Source: Chionis minor
Taxonomy: Eukaryota > Chordata > Aves > Charadriiformes > Chionididae
Length of the DNA stretch: 64,000 nucleotides
Direction of reading: 5' to 3'
NCBI GenBank assembly: GCA_013398295.1
Contig: VZSF01007910.1
Span: 284,201 to 348,200, forward strand
Within the stretch, counting starts at the first letter, position 1. The number at the start of each line of letters is the position of its first letter. Under the pieces are notes generated by a model. That model did no database searches. It was given only the letters and a program-made list of their open reading frames with translations, and was not told where the DNA came from. Made by a program: the position numbers and the translations under genes. Shown piece by piece: positions 38,476-49,698 of this stretch.

Positions 38476-39174
38476 TTCAGCGGGGACAGATGCCTCTCTC
38501 TCATTTTGGTATCAAAACAGAGTGCCAAAAAAAAGGTGACTGAACAGTTCAAAGTTCTGTGCTACAGGTAACAGCAAGGTAGAACCATCACACCAAGCAT
38601 GAGTGACTGCTACAGCACGTCCACCAGCTATCAGCCCCCCACACTAATAAAACAGGGCAGAAAAGCCCTTATCTGGGCTAAGGAGTTTTGGCCTAGACTG
38701 AAAAACTGAAAGAACACAGGAAGACTGCACCCAAAACCTTCTGCCTTTGACCCAAGGATGGACACCGCGGTGCCTTTCACGCAGCATTGCCTTCGTAATT
38801 TGGGATGGGACGATGCAGCCTATACATTGCATTGTGCCAGAAAAACCTCAGAATTCCATCACTGCACGGTCCTGAAGCAACTCTTCATGTCGGTACGTTG
38901 CTAACTGCTGTTGTAACACAGCTCACCGTCCTCCCCAGCCAAGTACTTGGTCCTACAGTAATTAACGCTCTTCAGAAGGATATTCCACCCACTCCTACAC
39001 TGAAGAGCTAAATTAGCTCCACGCACAAAATGCCAAGTTAAAATTTAAACAAGTTTCAAATCTCTCCTGTTGATACGGCAATAAAACTACAGGCTAAGCT
39101 GGCTCCGGTACAAGTAAATAACTTCAAACCCTGTTTTCCTGAACAAGGCTGCTCTAATATTTTGACAAACTGAT

Positions 39175-39192
39175 TTGTTTGTTTGTTTGTTT
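39175..39192 (+). repeat. (GTTT)n microsatellite
   Basis: Four units of GTTT run into TTCTAG. A short simple repeat. Confidence 0.7.
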
Positions 39193-41640
39193 TCTAGCAC
39201 TCTAGTGCCCAACTCGAAAAGGTCACTCTGTCTTCCTCCTGACGAGTTCAGTATTATTCTTCCATTCTCAGAGAAGGTCAAAAAAATATATAATATCTGC
39301 ATGTTCGGTATCGAAACATTGCACAATATTGTGCCACCTATCTCACGCTACACCACAGTGCTCGGTGCAGTTACTAGGAAGCATTCAGAAATCCAGCTAC
39401 CAAAACAAGCTGCTGAAAACAACTCTCTCATTTCCCACAAAGGACAATTTCCAGCCCACTATGAGCGCACATTATTACTTTTGTACAGAACTATAAAGAC
39501 ATAACCTTGCCGTAACGCATTTCCCATGCAGAGATGCACAATGTACATGTGCAAAAGATTATCCACGTGAATTGCAGAGGCACGTGATACCGTTCTAAGT
39601 GTGATGAATGAAGTCCATTCACTACAATCCGCAGGAATTGTGTCGTTTCCCTGAGGCAGCCCACCATGAACCCCCTTCCTCTAAGTTGTCGTCCTCCCCC
39701 AACAGCACGCGCATTTAAACAAACACTTTTAAAACTGAGTTTTCCACTCCCCCTGCTGCAAATGTAAGATCTTCTGTTCAAAAATTATCCTTATTTGGAA
39801 AAACAGGATCGAAATAATTTAGTCTTAGGCTCAAAAGTTTTCTTATACTCTAAGGCAAAAAAAAATTCAATCTGCTTATATGAAACTAACATAAAAAACC
39901 ACAAGATTTTGAACAAAGAATAGGAAGAATTCCTCCTTCCCATGTCAGTCAATGCTCATTTCTTACCCTAAACTAGCAAGAGATCATGGATCTTAAAAGT
40001 GCTGCTTTTATGCAATGCAAAAGCTCTTTTGGAGGTTTTTCTGACTCCCTCCAACGCCCGTGCTGTCGGGCCAGTGACAACAAAAACCTTTAAAAGTGGG
40101 TTGTTACGTTTTTCTCGGCGTGCATTTTACAGAAAGCTTAGTCAAATATTTTCTCCCCCACGCAGAAAGCACATTCACTCTCTACACGTGCACACCTACG
40201 CACGCTTCTGTACACAAGTTTTATCAATGTTGGTTTGGAATAGCCAGTATAACTCACTCCCAGTTTCACCACTCACAAGGAATGAAACCATCACAAACTC
40301 TCACTGATAAGGGGGAATTACCAGCCTTGGTCATTCTGCTCCACTGAAGATAAAATCCTGGAGGATTCTTACTCCCGAGGCTTTGTCACCCTAGAGCAAA
40401 GTCTGCAGAACTCAAAGCTCTTGACATTTTTCTCGACCTCCTGGATGACAGTAAGATGGCTGGAGGTATCCCATGCCAAGCCTATTCCACACGTCCTTAA
40501 ATTTAATTCTTCCCTTTAAACGAGGCCAGACAGCTTCAGTTCTACGACAGCCTTTTGTTTAGAAAACCCATCATTCACCTCTGGCTGGACTTTCCCAATC
40601 AAATTTTTGCAAGAACGATACTGAAGGAAGGTGAAAATTTGTATCATGGAAAAAAACTGATGAGGATTTCTTTCATAAAAATACTAACTCGACTATAAAG
40701 ACAAATAAGCACATAAGGAGATAGCGGATGTGACATTTACCATGTCCAAGAAGTATCTAAATTCACACCATGCACACAGTTGGCCATATTTGTGTAAGCA
40801 AAAAAAAAACCCACGTGCACCGCTGCACAGTCAAACAAGCCTTCAGAGGAAGAGCTAAACAGACCTCTGCCCTACGAAGGAAAAGCGTGTCAGTGTGGGA
40901 GGCAGAGAGCATTTTTCAAGAACAGGCCAGAGGTGGAACGACCATCATAAATCTTGCCACCTCTTGTAAATAATGCCGGGCTCATTGCTTTGACCTCTTC
41001 TTTCAAATACCGGGTGAGGTGTACATCTTTGTACTATATATAAAGGCAATTCCAAAATAAAGAAATAAAAGCCTCTCATGTGCATGTGTTAAGCTCACAG
41101 CAAGAATGAGGGAGCAGACATGTGACAGATGATAGGTCTGCTGCCTGTGAGCCTCAGATACTAAGGTGACAGGCACAGTACCAGAATAAAGCCTAAGCAA
41201 GGTACAGCTTTAGTACACCACAGTCAAGAATAAGAATCAAATAAGAATTCCCCGAAAACATGCTGGCAGCTAGTGTCTCAGCTGACTAGAACGGAGCCAT
41301 AATGACAAGAGAAGACAAGCGATTAGAGCTGTGACACTTTATAAGACAGGTATGACATGGTAACACAGAATAAAAATGTCACTGTTTGAAAGCTTCCGAT
41401 AAATCACTGGGTAGGCAAAAGGAATCAACCTTTCCATACACCATAAGGATGAATCCACAGAATTTTTTTCTGCTGATATTTAAGCTCTCCGGCGTTAAAC
41501 ATTCTGTTATAAATGTGGCCACTTACCAAATATCAAGACGAATTCCAGCACAGCTGCCCCTTGAGTATGACAGGTATTCTGGTATTCTGGTTATAAAAGC
41601 TGTTTCAAGCTGCAAAAGTGCCCACCTGAAGGATTCTTAC

Positions 41641-41818
41641 CTGCAAGACGTCTTGGATCTTCACCCACACATCAACCATGTCGTAGAGCTTGATATCACC
41701 ATCATACTGGCTGCAAGGAGACGCCACCGTTTGCTGAAGGTGTCCAAGGACAACAGAGTGCGCGGCAGCCACAGCGTTGAACTTGTCAAAGAGGAGCTCC
41801 AGCAGTTCCAGCAGTAAC
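41641..41818 (-). CDS. EXOC4: EXOC4 internal exon (178 bp), third of three
   Basis: The acceptor is GGTGGTTTACAG and the donor is GTAAGAATCC. The exon has one base completing an Arg codon and 59 full codons, ending in phase 0. The translation begins [20 protein letters not shown], continues [11 protein letters not shown], and ends [19 protein letters not shown]. This follows QPR of the previous exon exactly as in vertebrate EXOC4 ([16 protein letters not shown]). The linker between QTV and DIKLYD reads ASPCSQYDG here and seems one residue longer than the human sequence I remember (VTPLTQQE). The flanking helices are conserved. The next expected exon, starting MLLTEYLDMKN in human, was not seen anywhere in 1-41640, so the downstream intron exceeds 41 kb. 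Confidence 0.98.
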
Positions 41819-43131
41819 CTGTAAACCACCAAGACAACCACCACTCAGCTTCCAGAAGCCACCGTAGGCACGCTGCCACGCGGCGGGCCCGGAGTCGGAA
41901 GACTGTGACTTCATACACCCCGTTTTGTGACAGACGCTGCGCGCAAGCAGGGGGGTCACCTTCCTTCAAACCCTCTCTGGGGGCTCCAGGTGACTAACGG
42001 CAACCGGCAGCAGCTCCGCTTTGGTACCTAAATACTTCTGTGGATCTTCCTTCTCACTCCCTCCTCTACATCAGAGTTGTGCAATTTTAATGTGTTCTAC
42101 CTGGGGCTACAGGAAAGACAAACGCGTTAGTAACTATACAGTGACTACACTTCAGTACCATGATATTAGAGACCATTTTAAGTTCCCAGATAGAGCTGCA
42201 GACGGGGAGGGAGACCACCTGCTTTTCCCCCCAGAAGAAAGTAAGCGCCTGAAGTCAATAAAAATCGACTTACCCATACACACAGAATACAAGATGCTCA
42301 TTTTGAATTATGAAAGGAGTAGTACAGCAGGTTTTAACCAACACGAAAGATCAGAAGCCTAAAACATCAAGCCTCATCAACTCCATCGGTTTTCAACATT
42401 TTACTGCTCTGTGGAAGGTGCTACAGGATAACATCATCTAAATGTACCACCCTTTACCTGCTCCTATGGCTTCCCTACTGCCCCACGATTGCAATTAACG
42501 TACCTTTGCAAAGTCCTAAATATTTTGTGGCAAGGCGATGGCTCCTCCCACTTTCTTATTATTTGAGAAAAGAAAAATTCTGCTGGAGTTCACTGCCGTT
42601 TAATGAGCAATTCAAGTACACACGTAACCCCAACAAAATGTGAAGATAACACTTCCCAAATCCATATGTTAGGCACTTCTAGTTCTGACAGACAGGCTCC
42701 ATCACGTCTAACTGCAGCAGCTTAGGAGTTCCCACACGCTTGCTGTGCCTTCCCATCGGAAGTTGCCATCCCCAGAGCAGGACGGAGGATCTGTGGCAGA
42801 ATGGGAGCTGCACCCGCTCCTTAACCACCACACTTCAGTCTTCTGCGTTAGCGAACAGTTACCGATGAGTGCGTGTTCACGCCTCGGCCACTTCATTTCA
42901 GAACACTCACTATCTGCATACACCCGCTCTCATCAGTTGCTTTAGCCAGCGGCTGGATAGTTAACTGGAATAATTAAGAAGCTGTTGCACATTTCCTGCT
43001 CTTGCCACCAGACAGTGAGTGGCCTGGCACGATGTTGTGGTTAAAACCACCCACCTTAGCCTGCAGCAATCCCAGATTGAACTTCCAGCCTGCAAAGGAC
43101 AAAAGCTGGCTATCGTTTAAAAAACTCATAC

Positions 43132-43642
43132 TATAGAATCACAGAATCACTTGGGTTGGAAGAGACCTTCAAGATCATCGAGTCCAACCATAAACCTATG
43201 CCAAAACCACCCCTAACCCATGTCCCTCAGCACCACGTCTGCCCGGCTTTTAAATACCTCCAGGGACGGCCATTCCACCACCTCCCTGGGCAGCCTCTTC
43301 CAATGCTTGAGAACCCTTTTGGTAAAGAAGTTTTTCCTAATATCCAACCTAAACCTCCCCTGGCACAACTTGAGGCCATTTCCTCTTGTCCTGTCGCTTG
43401 TTCCTTGGGAGAAGAGATTGACCCCCACCTGGCTATAACCTCCTTTCAGGGAGTTGTAGAGAGTGAGAAGGTCTCCCCTCAACCTTCTCTTCTCCAGGCT
43501 AAACAATCCCAACTCCCTCAGCCTTCTCCAGAGCCCTCACCAGCTCCGTTGCCCTTCTCTGGACACGCTCCAGCACCTCAATGTCTCTCCGATGCTGCGG
43601 TGCCCAAAACTGAACACAGCACTTGAGATGTGGCCTCACCAG
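43132..43642 (-). mobile_element. CR1 LINE 3' fragment (group A)
   Basis: The minus-strand frame 43512-43213 reads [40 protein letters not shown] and [13 protein letters not shown] without interruption. The UTR and tail are at the low-coordinate end (CTATAGAATCACAGAATCAC). A deletion of about 20 bp near 43520 removes the ENKSYEERL part. It lies in the same direction as EXOC4. Confidence 0.96.
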
Positions 43643-44299
43643 ATGAGGCTGCCTGAAAAACACCCTCCCTCGTGGCAACCAGGTGTCTTCTCCAACCCGA
43701 TCCAGGACATGGGAGAGGCAGCTGTTGCTTCGACAGCCCCTAAGAGATATCTAGAACTTCTCACAGCAAATGACACAGGGGCAGCTAGGGCAAGTGGCTC
43801 ATCAGCCAGAAGCCAGATGAAAACGGGAGGAAAACCAGATCTACATCTATCCATGAATTCGGATAGACAAGGAATTTCATGTCAGAGAAACACACACACA
43901 GCCTTGGTTGAAATCATAAAGAAGATCATGTTATGGGAGCAAATTAATTATACACCACTGAGCAATTTTATCAGTGCAAGTCCAACTTCTGCTAACACCC
44001 CATTACTACCAAAAGCTTAGTTATCCACAGAGCTCCTTGTTGCCCCAGGGAAGTACAATTTTGCAGAACCAAACTAGCTGGATAGTTTGACAAATTCATT
44101 TTTATTATCCCTAAGTGAGCCTGACCTCACATTATCAACTTGTTTATCAAGCCATTACTAAAATAGCATTATACTGAACAGAATTATCTGGTTTTAAATT
44201 CCAGCATCTTCCTACTCTTATGTTACAGACTGATATGAAATCTCTCCCATCCGCATTCTTCAGTGGCGCTAGCTACCACCCCATCACATTTTCCATTCT

Positions 44300-44470
44300 C
44301 AACCACATCATGTTTCCACATGTGCCCGTTTTCAAATTAGTCAAATTAGTCAGCACGTCTCCTCTTAGTTTTCATTTCTCTGAAAGTCTTCTAAATCTGT
44401 CAGGTCTTTTTTGAAACAAGGTGACCCAAAAGAGACACAGCCCCAGTCTGTGTCAGCCAGCCAACAAGAC
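44300..44470 (-). mobile_element. Possible old CR1-like remnant
   Basis: The plus strand has CACGTCTCCTCTTAGTTTTC, then TTTCTCTGAAAGTCTTCTAA and AAACAAGGTGACCCAAAAGA. The order resembles the antisense ORF2 C-terminus of old L3/CR1-type elements (block for LRGD, then the block for VQFWAP). Divergence is high and no 3' tail is present. Confidence 0.35.
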
Positions 44471-45493
44471 AAAACAGCATAAAATAATATGGCCTAGATT
44501 TTATGCGTATGGGGTTGCAGCACCGAGTGACCTAAGTAGAACACATACAGAGAATGACAGGAGACCGGCTTAGGCAATTTGTCAAAGCAATCTTATAACC
44601 TCTTCATCGAGAAATATGGTAAATATGTTGAGAGACGGTGACACACACCCGGAAGCATCTCCTATTGTCCGGGCAATAACGGAGAATGAATTGATGCGGA
44701 GTGACTGCTGACACCTGAATGAGGTCGCTAATGACAATTCATGCGTTTTAGCAGCAAGAATGTTCTTTGCCTGGCCGGAGTGTTAAGATGTATACAACTT
44801 CTGTATTTATTTTAAATCCTTGAGATGAGTTAAAAAGCCTCACATATTACAAACATGGAGGGAAAAGTGCACGGAATCCAATCGATAGGATTTAGTAGCA
44901 AGATTGTCAATACACCTCCTCTTCCTGAGCCGATTTTCAACTAAAAGTAAAGCTACAGCACTATATCCCTTCCGAAATCTTGTCCTATAAATCCGGCCCT
45001 CAAGTAGGTATATGCCCAGATTATTATTCTTCTAAATTCAACAACCTTCCATAATTCAGAAGAGACCCACAGGTTCATTAAGATACAGCAGTACTCCAGG
45101 CTAACACAACACCACCTCTTCTACCATACCTTGTCCTCCACAACCCCAGATAACATGTTTCTAAACATGCAAGAACGAAGCATGATCTAACGAGCCTCTC
45201 ATTAAGGGTAAGTCAACGGCAATATCTATGTTAAAGGTCTTTTTCATAAACTTGTTCCAAACACAGATATCTAAAAATTTTAGACACCTAGACTTTAAGA
45301 AAAGGCCACTTAAATTAAAGCCAAGATCAGCTACAACTAGGTGAGATTCAAGCATAGTTTTCAAAATTATCTTCCACCAGTGACAGGGAACTACTAGGAC
45401 TCTACTACTGCCCTTTAACAGGTTTTCCTATCTTTGTATCATTCCCATTTCATGAGGGTAAGTGCACATTAGTAAAGACGGTTTATATTCTTA

Positions 45494-45831
45494 TCTCATA
45501 AATGTTTACAAATACTTAAAGGGAGGGTGCCAGGAGGAGGGGGAAAGTCTTTTTTCTGTGGTGCCCAGGGACAGGACAAGGGGCAATGGGTATAAAAGCA
45601 AATATAGGAAGTTCCATCTGAACTTGAGGGGGAACTTGTTTCCTTTGCAGGTGGCAGAGCACTGGCACAGGCTGCCCAGAGAGGTGGTGGAGTCTCTGAC
45701 TCTGGAGACATTCCCAACCCACCTGGACACCATCCTGTGCCACCTGCTGTAAGTGGACCTGCTCTGGCAGGAGGGTTGGACCAGATGATCTCCAGAGGTC
45801 CCTTCCAACCCCTAACGTTCTATGATTCTAT
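45494..45831 (+). mobile_element. CR1 LINE 3' fragment (group C)
   Basis: The frame at 45462-45752 reads [20 protein letters not shown], then [20 protein letters not shown] and [20 protein letters not shown] to a stop. The UTR has CTGCTCTGGCAGGAGGGTTG and CTCCAGAGGTCCCTTCCAAC, with the tail TTCTATGATTCTATA. It is very close in wording to the copy at the window start. Confidence 0.95.
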
Positions 45832-46510
45832 ATTCACCGCAAGGTACCTCGCAGCCAAAGATGTACCACCTAGTTAGGCCTGTTCCCAGTCCACTATCCT
45901 ACACGACTGCATCCACGCTGCATGTTTTAGGAAAGTTAGAAATCAGTTGTATGACAGGGCCATCCAAGTCTTTTCTTTGTGACCCCACTGGTGAAAAACA
46001 TCCTTTCGGTGTTACACGAAGGTCCTTAGCCAGGCTAGTGTCATCTTCTGTAAAAGAGACGTTCCGATTTCACACCAACTCTCTATTCAGGCAGACCAAG
46101 CACTCAAATCAAAGGACAGTACACCCATGATCGCATGGGCCGCAATTTATCAACGCTGCAATCACTGCTCCCTCTCGTGTACGTGCTTGTTATCAAGCCT
46201 GGGGCACAACACCTTGTGTAACGTGGACAAGACTCATTCCTGGCAAGCTCAGAGGGGCTGTGGGTCTTCCACATGAGAAAAGAGACTTCATGAAGCTCTG
46301 AAGAGCTGACCCAAGAGCCTGCCGCTTGTTGGTACTATGAGGAGAGAACCCAGTGGGGGACACAAGACATCATTACTGTCTTTTATGGGGAATCCAGTCG
46401 CTTTACAGTCATAACAAAAAGAATTCTTGATCTTAAAAATTTGGGGGCAATTCATAACGGTTTTATGTACAAATGTAAAAGGTGGTGGCACAAGTCGATA
46501 TGGCAAAACT

Positions 46511-46650
46511 TACAGAATCACAGAATTGTTTCGGTTGGAAGAGACCTTTAAGACCATCGAGTCCAACTGTTAACCCAGCGCTGCCAAGTCCATCACTGAA
46601 CCATGTCCCTCAACACCACATCTGCAGGTCTTTTAAATGCCTCCAGGGAT
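46511..46650 (-). mobile_element. Short CR1 3' end (group A)
   Basis: The plus strand shows ACAGAATCACAGAATTGTTT, GGTTGGAAGAGACCTTTAAG, GTCCAACTGTTAACCCAGCG and AATGCCTCCAGGGATG, the reverse complement of a CR1 3' UTR. It ends 53 bp before the 262-bp tandem array. Confidence 0.93.
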
Positions 46651-46703
46651 GCATACCAGGCAAGCAGGCAAAAGGCAGCCAAATTTAAAAAATAAGAAAA
46701 AAA

Positions 46704-47470
46704 TGCAAGATCAGCATCTGGTCTCTTCAGACGTCCAACTTTTCTGGCCAGGCTCTAGAAATTACTTCTCTCTTGCACAATGAGAGGCCTCAACATAATT
46801 TTTATGTAAGACCCCAAAAAGAATTACTCTAGAGCCTCCACATGCAGATGATCAGCCTCATCCTCGAGTGGAGGGAAAAGCCACCCTTTTCGTACGGAAA
46901 AGATAAAAACCCAACCCTTGAGAGCCACCACACAGCAATGAAGAAACGCAAGATCAACATCTGATCTCTTCAGACTCTATAGCTGTTATCAGACGTCCAA
47001 CTTTTCTGGCCAGGCTCTAGAAATTACTTCTCTCTTGCACAATGAGAGGCCTCAACATAATTTTTATGTAAGACCCCAAAAAGAATTACTCTAGAGCCTC
47101 CACATGCAGATGATCAGCCTCATCCTCGAGTGGAGGGAAAAGCCACCCTTTTCGTACGGAAAAGATAAAAACCCAACCCTTGAGAGCCACCACACAGCAA
47201 TGAAGAAACGCAAGATCAACATCTGATCTCTTCAGACTCTATAGCTGTTATCAGACGTCCAACTTTTCTGGCCAGGCTCTAGAAATTACTTCTCTCTTGC
47301 ACAATGAGAGGCCTCAACATAATTTTTATGTAAGACCCCAAAAAGAATTACTCTAGAGCCTCCACATGCAGATGATCAGCCTCATCCTCGAGTGGAGGGA
47401 AAAGCCACCCTTTTCGTACGGAAAAGATAAAAACCCAACCCTTGAGAGCCACCACACAGCAATGAAGAAA
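46704..47470. repeat. Tandem array of a 262-bp unit, about 2.9 copies, identical over the compared bases
   Basis: The word ACGTCCAACTTTTCTGGCCA recurs at 46731, 46993 and 47255, spacing 262 bp. Reading the units against each other, I find no difference from each ACGTCC start to the AATGAAGAAA that closes the unit. The first copy lacks a 19-bp block (ACTCTATAGCTGTTATCAG, present at 46974-46992), and its lead-in differs by two bases. The third copy stops at AATGAAGAAA (47470) and then diverges. The units abut with no spacer. They resemble no transposon that I know. The array lies inside an EXOC4 intron. Confidence 0.95.
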
Positions 47471-49454
47471 AACATATACCTTGTTCTGGGAATAGTGATT
47501 GAGCAGCAGGGAATTTGTCCAGCAGAAGCTCCAATCTACATCCTCAGACCCCACAGGCCTCTCTGCCATCTTATTAGTCATTTTATTTGCCAGAAGTGAG
47601 AATTTTTACGGATATCACTTAAAGTACAGTACCTGAATACAGGCACCGAGCTCAGTGATAGAGACTAAGAAGCATCCAAGTGTGACTAGTTTTAAGGTGA
47701 ACTGAAAAACATTTTGCTCACCGAATCCTGAGGTCAAGCAAGCATCGCGGCTGACAGCCTAATGAATAGTTAAGCAGTTTCGGGCACTGCATCATGCTCA
47801 AATTTAGGGTCTTACAGAGCTCTCTTAAAAGAAGGACCTTGTTGTTCAGATTTATTTTTCTCTTGACAGCAGGGAAGTCGCTTAGTTTTGATTTAAAACT
47901 GTAGCTAATTTAAGGGGCGGTATACCTTTCCGTACTATAATTTATTCTTTTCAATATAAATGAATTCACCTGCTTGCTGTAAACTTCACATACAATTTAG
48001 GTTTAGAATCAGTTCTAATTATCTCCTTATTCAAGAAGAATTCAAGACACTTTCCTTAGCTCTGGAATATAAGCATCTTAAAGGCTCACAAACTTGTATT
48101 AAACACACGCCAGAAAAATCGATTAAACGTTTTTGTACCTCACCCAACCCTTTGGGCATGTTAATGTCATTAAAATATGATCAGATCCAATTTATCAGTT
48201 TCAATGGAAAACCAGCAGCCATATCGCTTCTCAAGACCGATTCACAAAACAAGAATCGAGCGTGTGCTACGCTCCATCTCGGCATCAGAAACTAAAATTC
48301 TGCCTCCTGACCCACCCCAAAAGCTTGTTGTAATTTCACCAAGTTATCAATACCATAATCCTATGAGTTCTTCAAAATATAATTGTTTCCACAGCAATGA
48401 TAATGACAGGAATTAAAAAACAGAAGTCTTTATCATGCGAAAGTTTTCCTCGGGAGTGATTTTCCACTAGAAATATTACATATAATGAAGACATGCATTT
48501 TTGTTTTCGTTTTTCTTTTCCACCATTAATTCCCTTCGGACAGTGATCGTTACAACATGCAGTATCACAAATTAATATTTCAGCTAGACGTGATAGCTAG
48601 TCCTTATGGAGTTCTATTTTCCAAAGAACAGTTCTAGCAAATCCTGAAGAAAGAAATATAGTTCTCAGTTGGCTTCCACACCTTGCTATTAATGTAAATG
48701 GAGCTGCAAACCAATTAGAAACTTGGCCATATATTTACAGATATAATTAGTTCCATATAAGATTTCAAAGCTCTGCACCTGCATGAGCTTAATTGGACTC
48801 TGCTACATTTGAAATAAATAACTGCGCCGAATCTTCTGTTTTCGAGTCATATGAGGTAGGAACTTAAAAAATTTCTTTGGCATCAGCACCAGTGCAAAGC
48901 CATGATTCAGTGCAACACAAGAAGGCAGTATTTGTTTTGGCAGCAAGTATTCTTTACGCCATACATATCGGCAATCTGAGAGAGCATTACAAGTCAATCT
49001 GGTGTAAAAGCGCTTAAAAGGAAAAGTTAGGGTAAAAAAAATAAAATAAAAACCAAGTGCTTAACATTATGCACCTCTTGCTAGTTAAACAATGCTGGCT
49101 TCTACCGTGCTTCCACGCTCAAATCTGCATTTCAAACATCTGTTTAACCAAAAGATTCTCTTCTAGGGCCAAGCACAGAAGGAAGCATCTCCCTTTCCCA
49201 CATCTTTAGCTGAGAAGCAACAATGCCTCCCCGTTCTGAACGTATTTCTTAAATTTCCAAACTTTTCAGGTGCTCAAGACAAATCCACCCTTCAGTGAGA
49301 CACAGGCATTTCTGAAAATTTTACCACTTTGGATCTCTGCTACTGCAAAGATATTATTGTCGTTCCTTCAAATTGACATTAACAGACACAACACTCTTCT
49401 CCAGACTTTTTATTTTCCCCAGCAATTGAGGTTCAGTGGTTGAAATCTCCTTAC

Positions 49455-49698
49455 CTGGGCTGATTTTCCTGGGACAGATTCTCCCCCCTCTGGTAACCAT
49501 TGTCCGCCACCTGGGTTGTGGACCTTTTAACAATCTGCTTGAGTTCTTGTTCTAAGCGATCCTGGATGGCTTTCACTGTTTCAGGGATTTTTTTCAGCTT
49601 GGCCAGCCCTTTGATGAGTATGCCCATGAAGACAGTGCTGTTCTCCTCCGGATCCAGTTCCATATCTTCTTTAATTTCCAGAAGGCTTGTTTCTCGCA
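49455..49698 (-). CDS. EXOC4: EXOC4 internal exon (244 bp), second of three
   Basis: The acceptor is ACTCTATTTCAG and the donor is GTAAGG. The exon holds two bases completing a codon, 80 full codons and two bases of the next. The translation includes [56 protein letters not shown] and GYQRGENL. These are nearly identical to vertebrate EXOC4 as I recall it. The middle is strongly helical and basic ([14 protein letters not shown]), in keeping with the start of the helical rod shared by exocyst tethering subunits. The codon split across the upstream junction reads ATG (Met), where I recall Val in human. The 3' end, CAG CCC AG, joins the first G of the next exon to make Arg. Skipping this exon alone breaks the frame, but loss of this exon with the preceding one (354 bp) would keep it. 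Confidence 0.98.

Larger units (their letters stand above)
1..41640 (-). other. EXOC4: EXOC4 intron, at least 41.6 kb, cut by the window edge
   Basis: This phase-0 intron begins at the GT of 41640-41639 and runs off the low end of the window. Apart from the repeats listed separately, the stretches 455-1933, 2246-3361, 5033-7090, 8014-13429, 14641-21156, 22423-29157, 30155-30902, 31886-34171, 34633-36044, 36583-37545 and 38476-41640 hold no gene that I recognise. They are A/T-rich with many short homopolymer runs. None of the open frames in them, up to about 150 codons, shows a recognisable domain or splice-consistent coding pattern. Confidence 0.85.
41819..49454 (-). other. EXOC4: EXOC4 intron of 7,636 bp
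   Basis: This phase-2 intron is bounded by donor GT at 49454-49453 and acceptor AG at 41820-41819. It holds CR1 copies at 43132-43642, 45494-45831 and 46511-46650, and the 262-bp tandem array at 46704-47470. The stretches 41819-43131, 43643-45493, 45832-46510 and 47471-49454 show no gene. The part nearest the lower exon (about 41840-42000) is noticeably G+C rich. A possible old CR1 remnant lies at about 44300-44470. Confidence 0.85.

Noticed and set aside
41386..41817. 143-codon plus-strand open frame
   Set aside because: It is the antisense shadow of the EXOC4 exon at 41641-41818. The minus-strand translation matches a known protein and has splice sites.
46704..47470. CRISPR-like repeat array
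   Set aside because: The units are 262 bp long and abut without spacers, and the surrounding DNA is a vertebrate intron.
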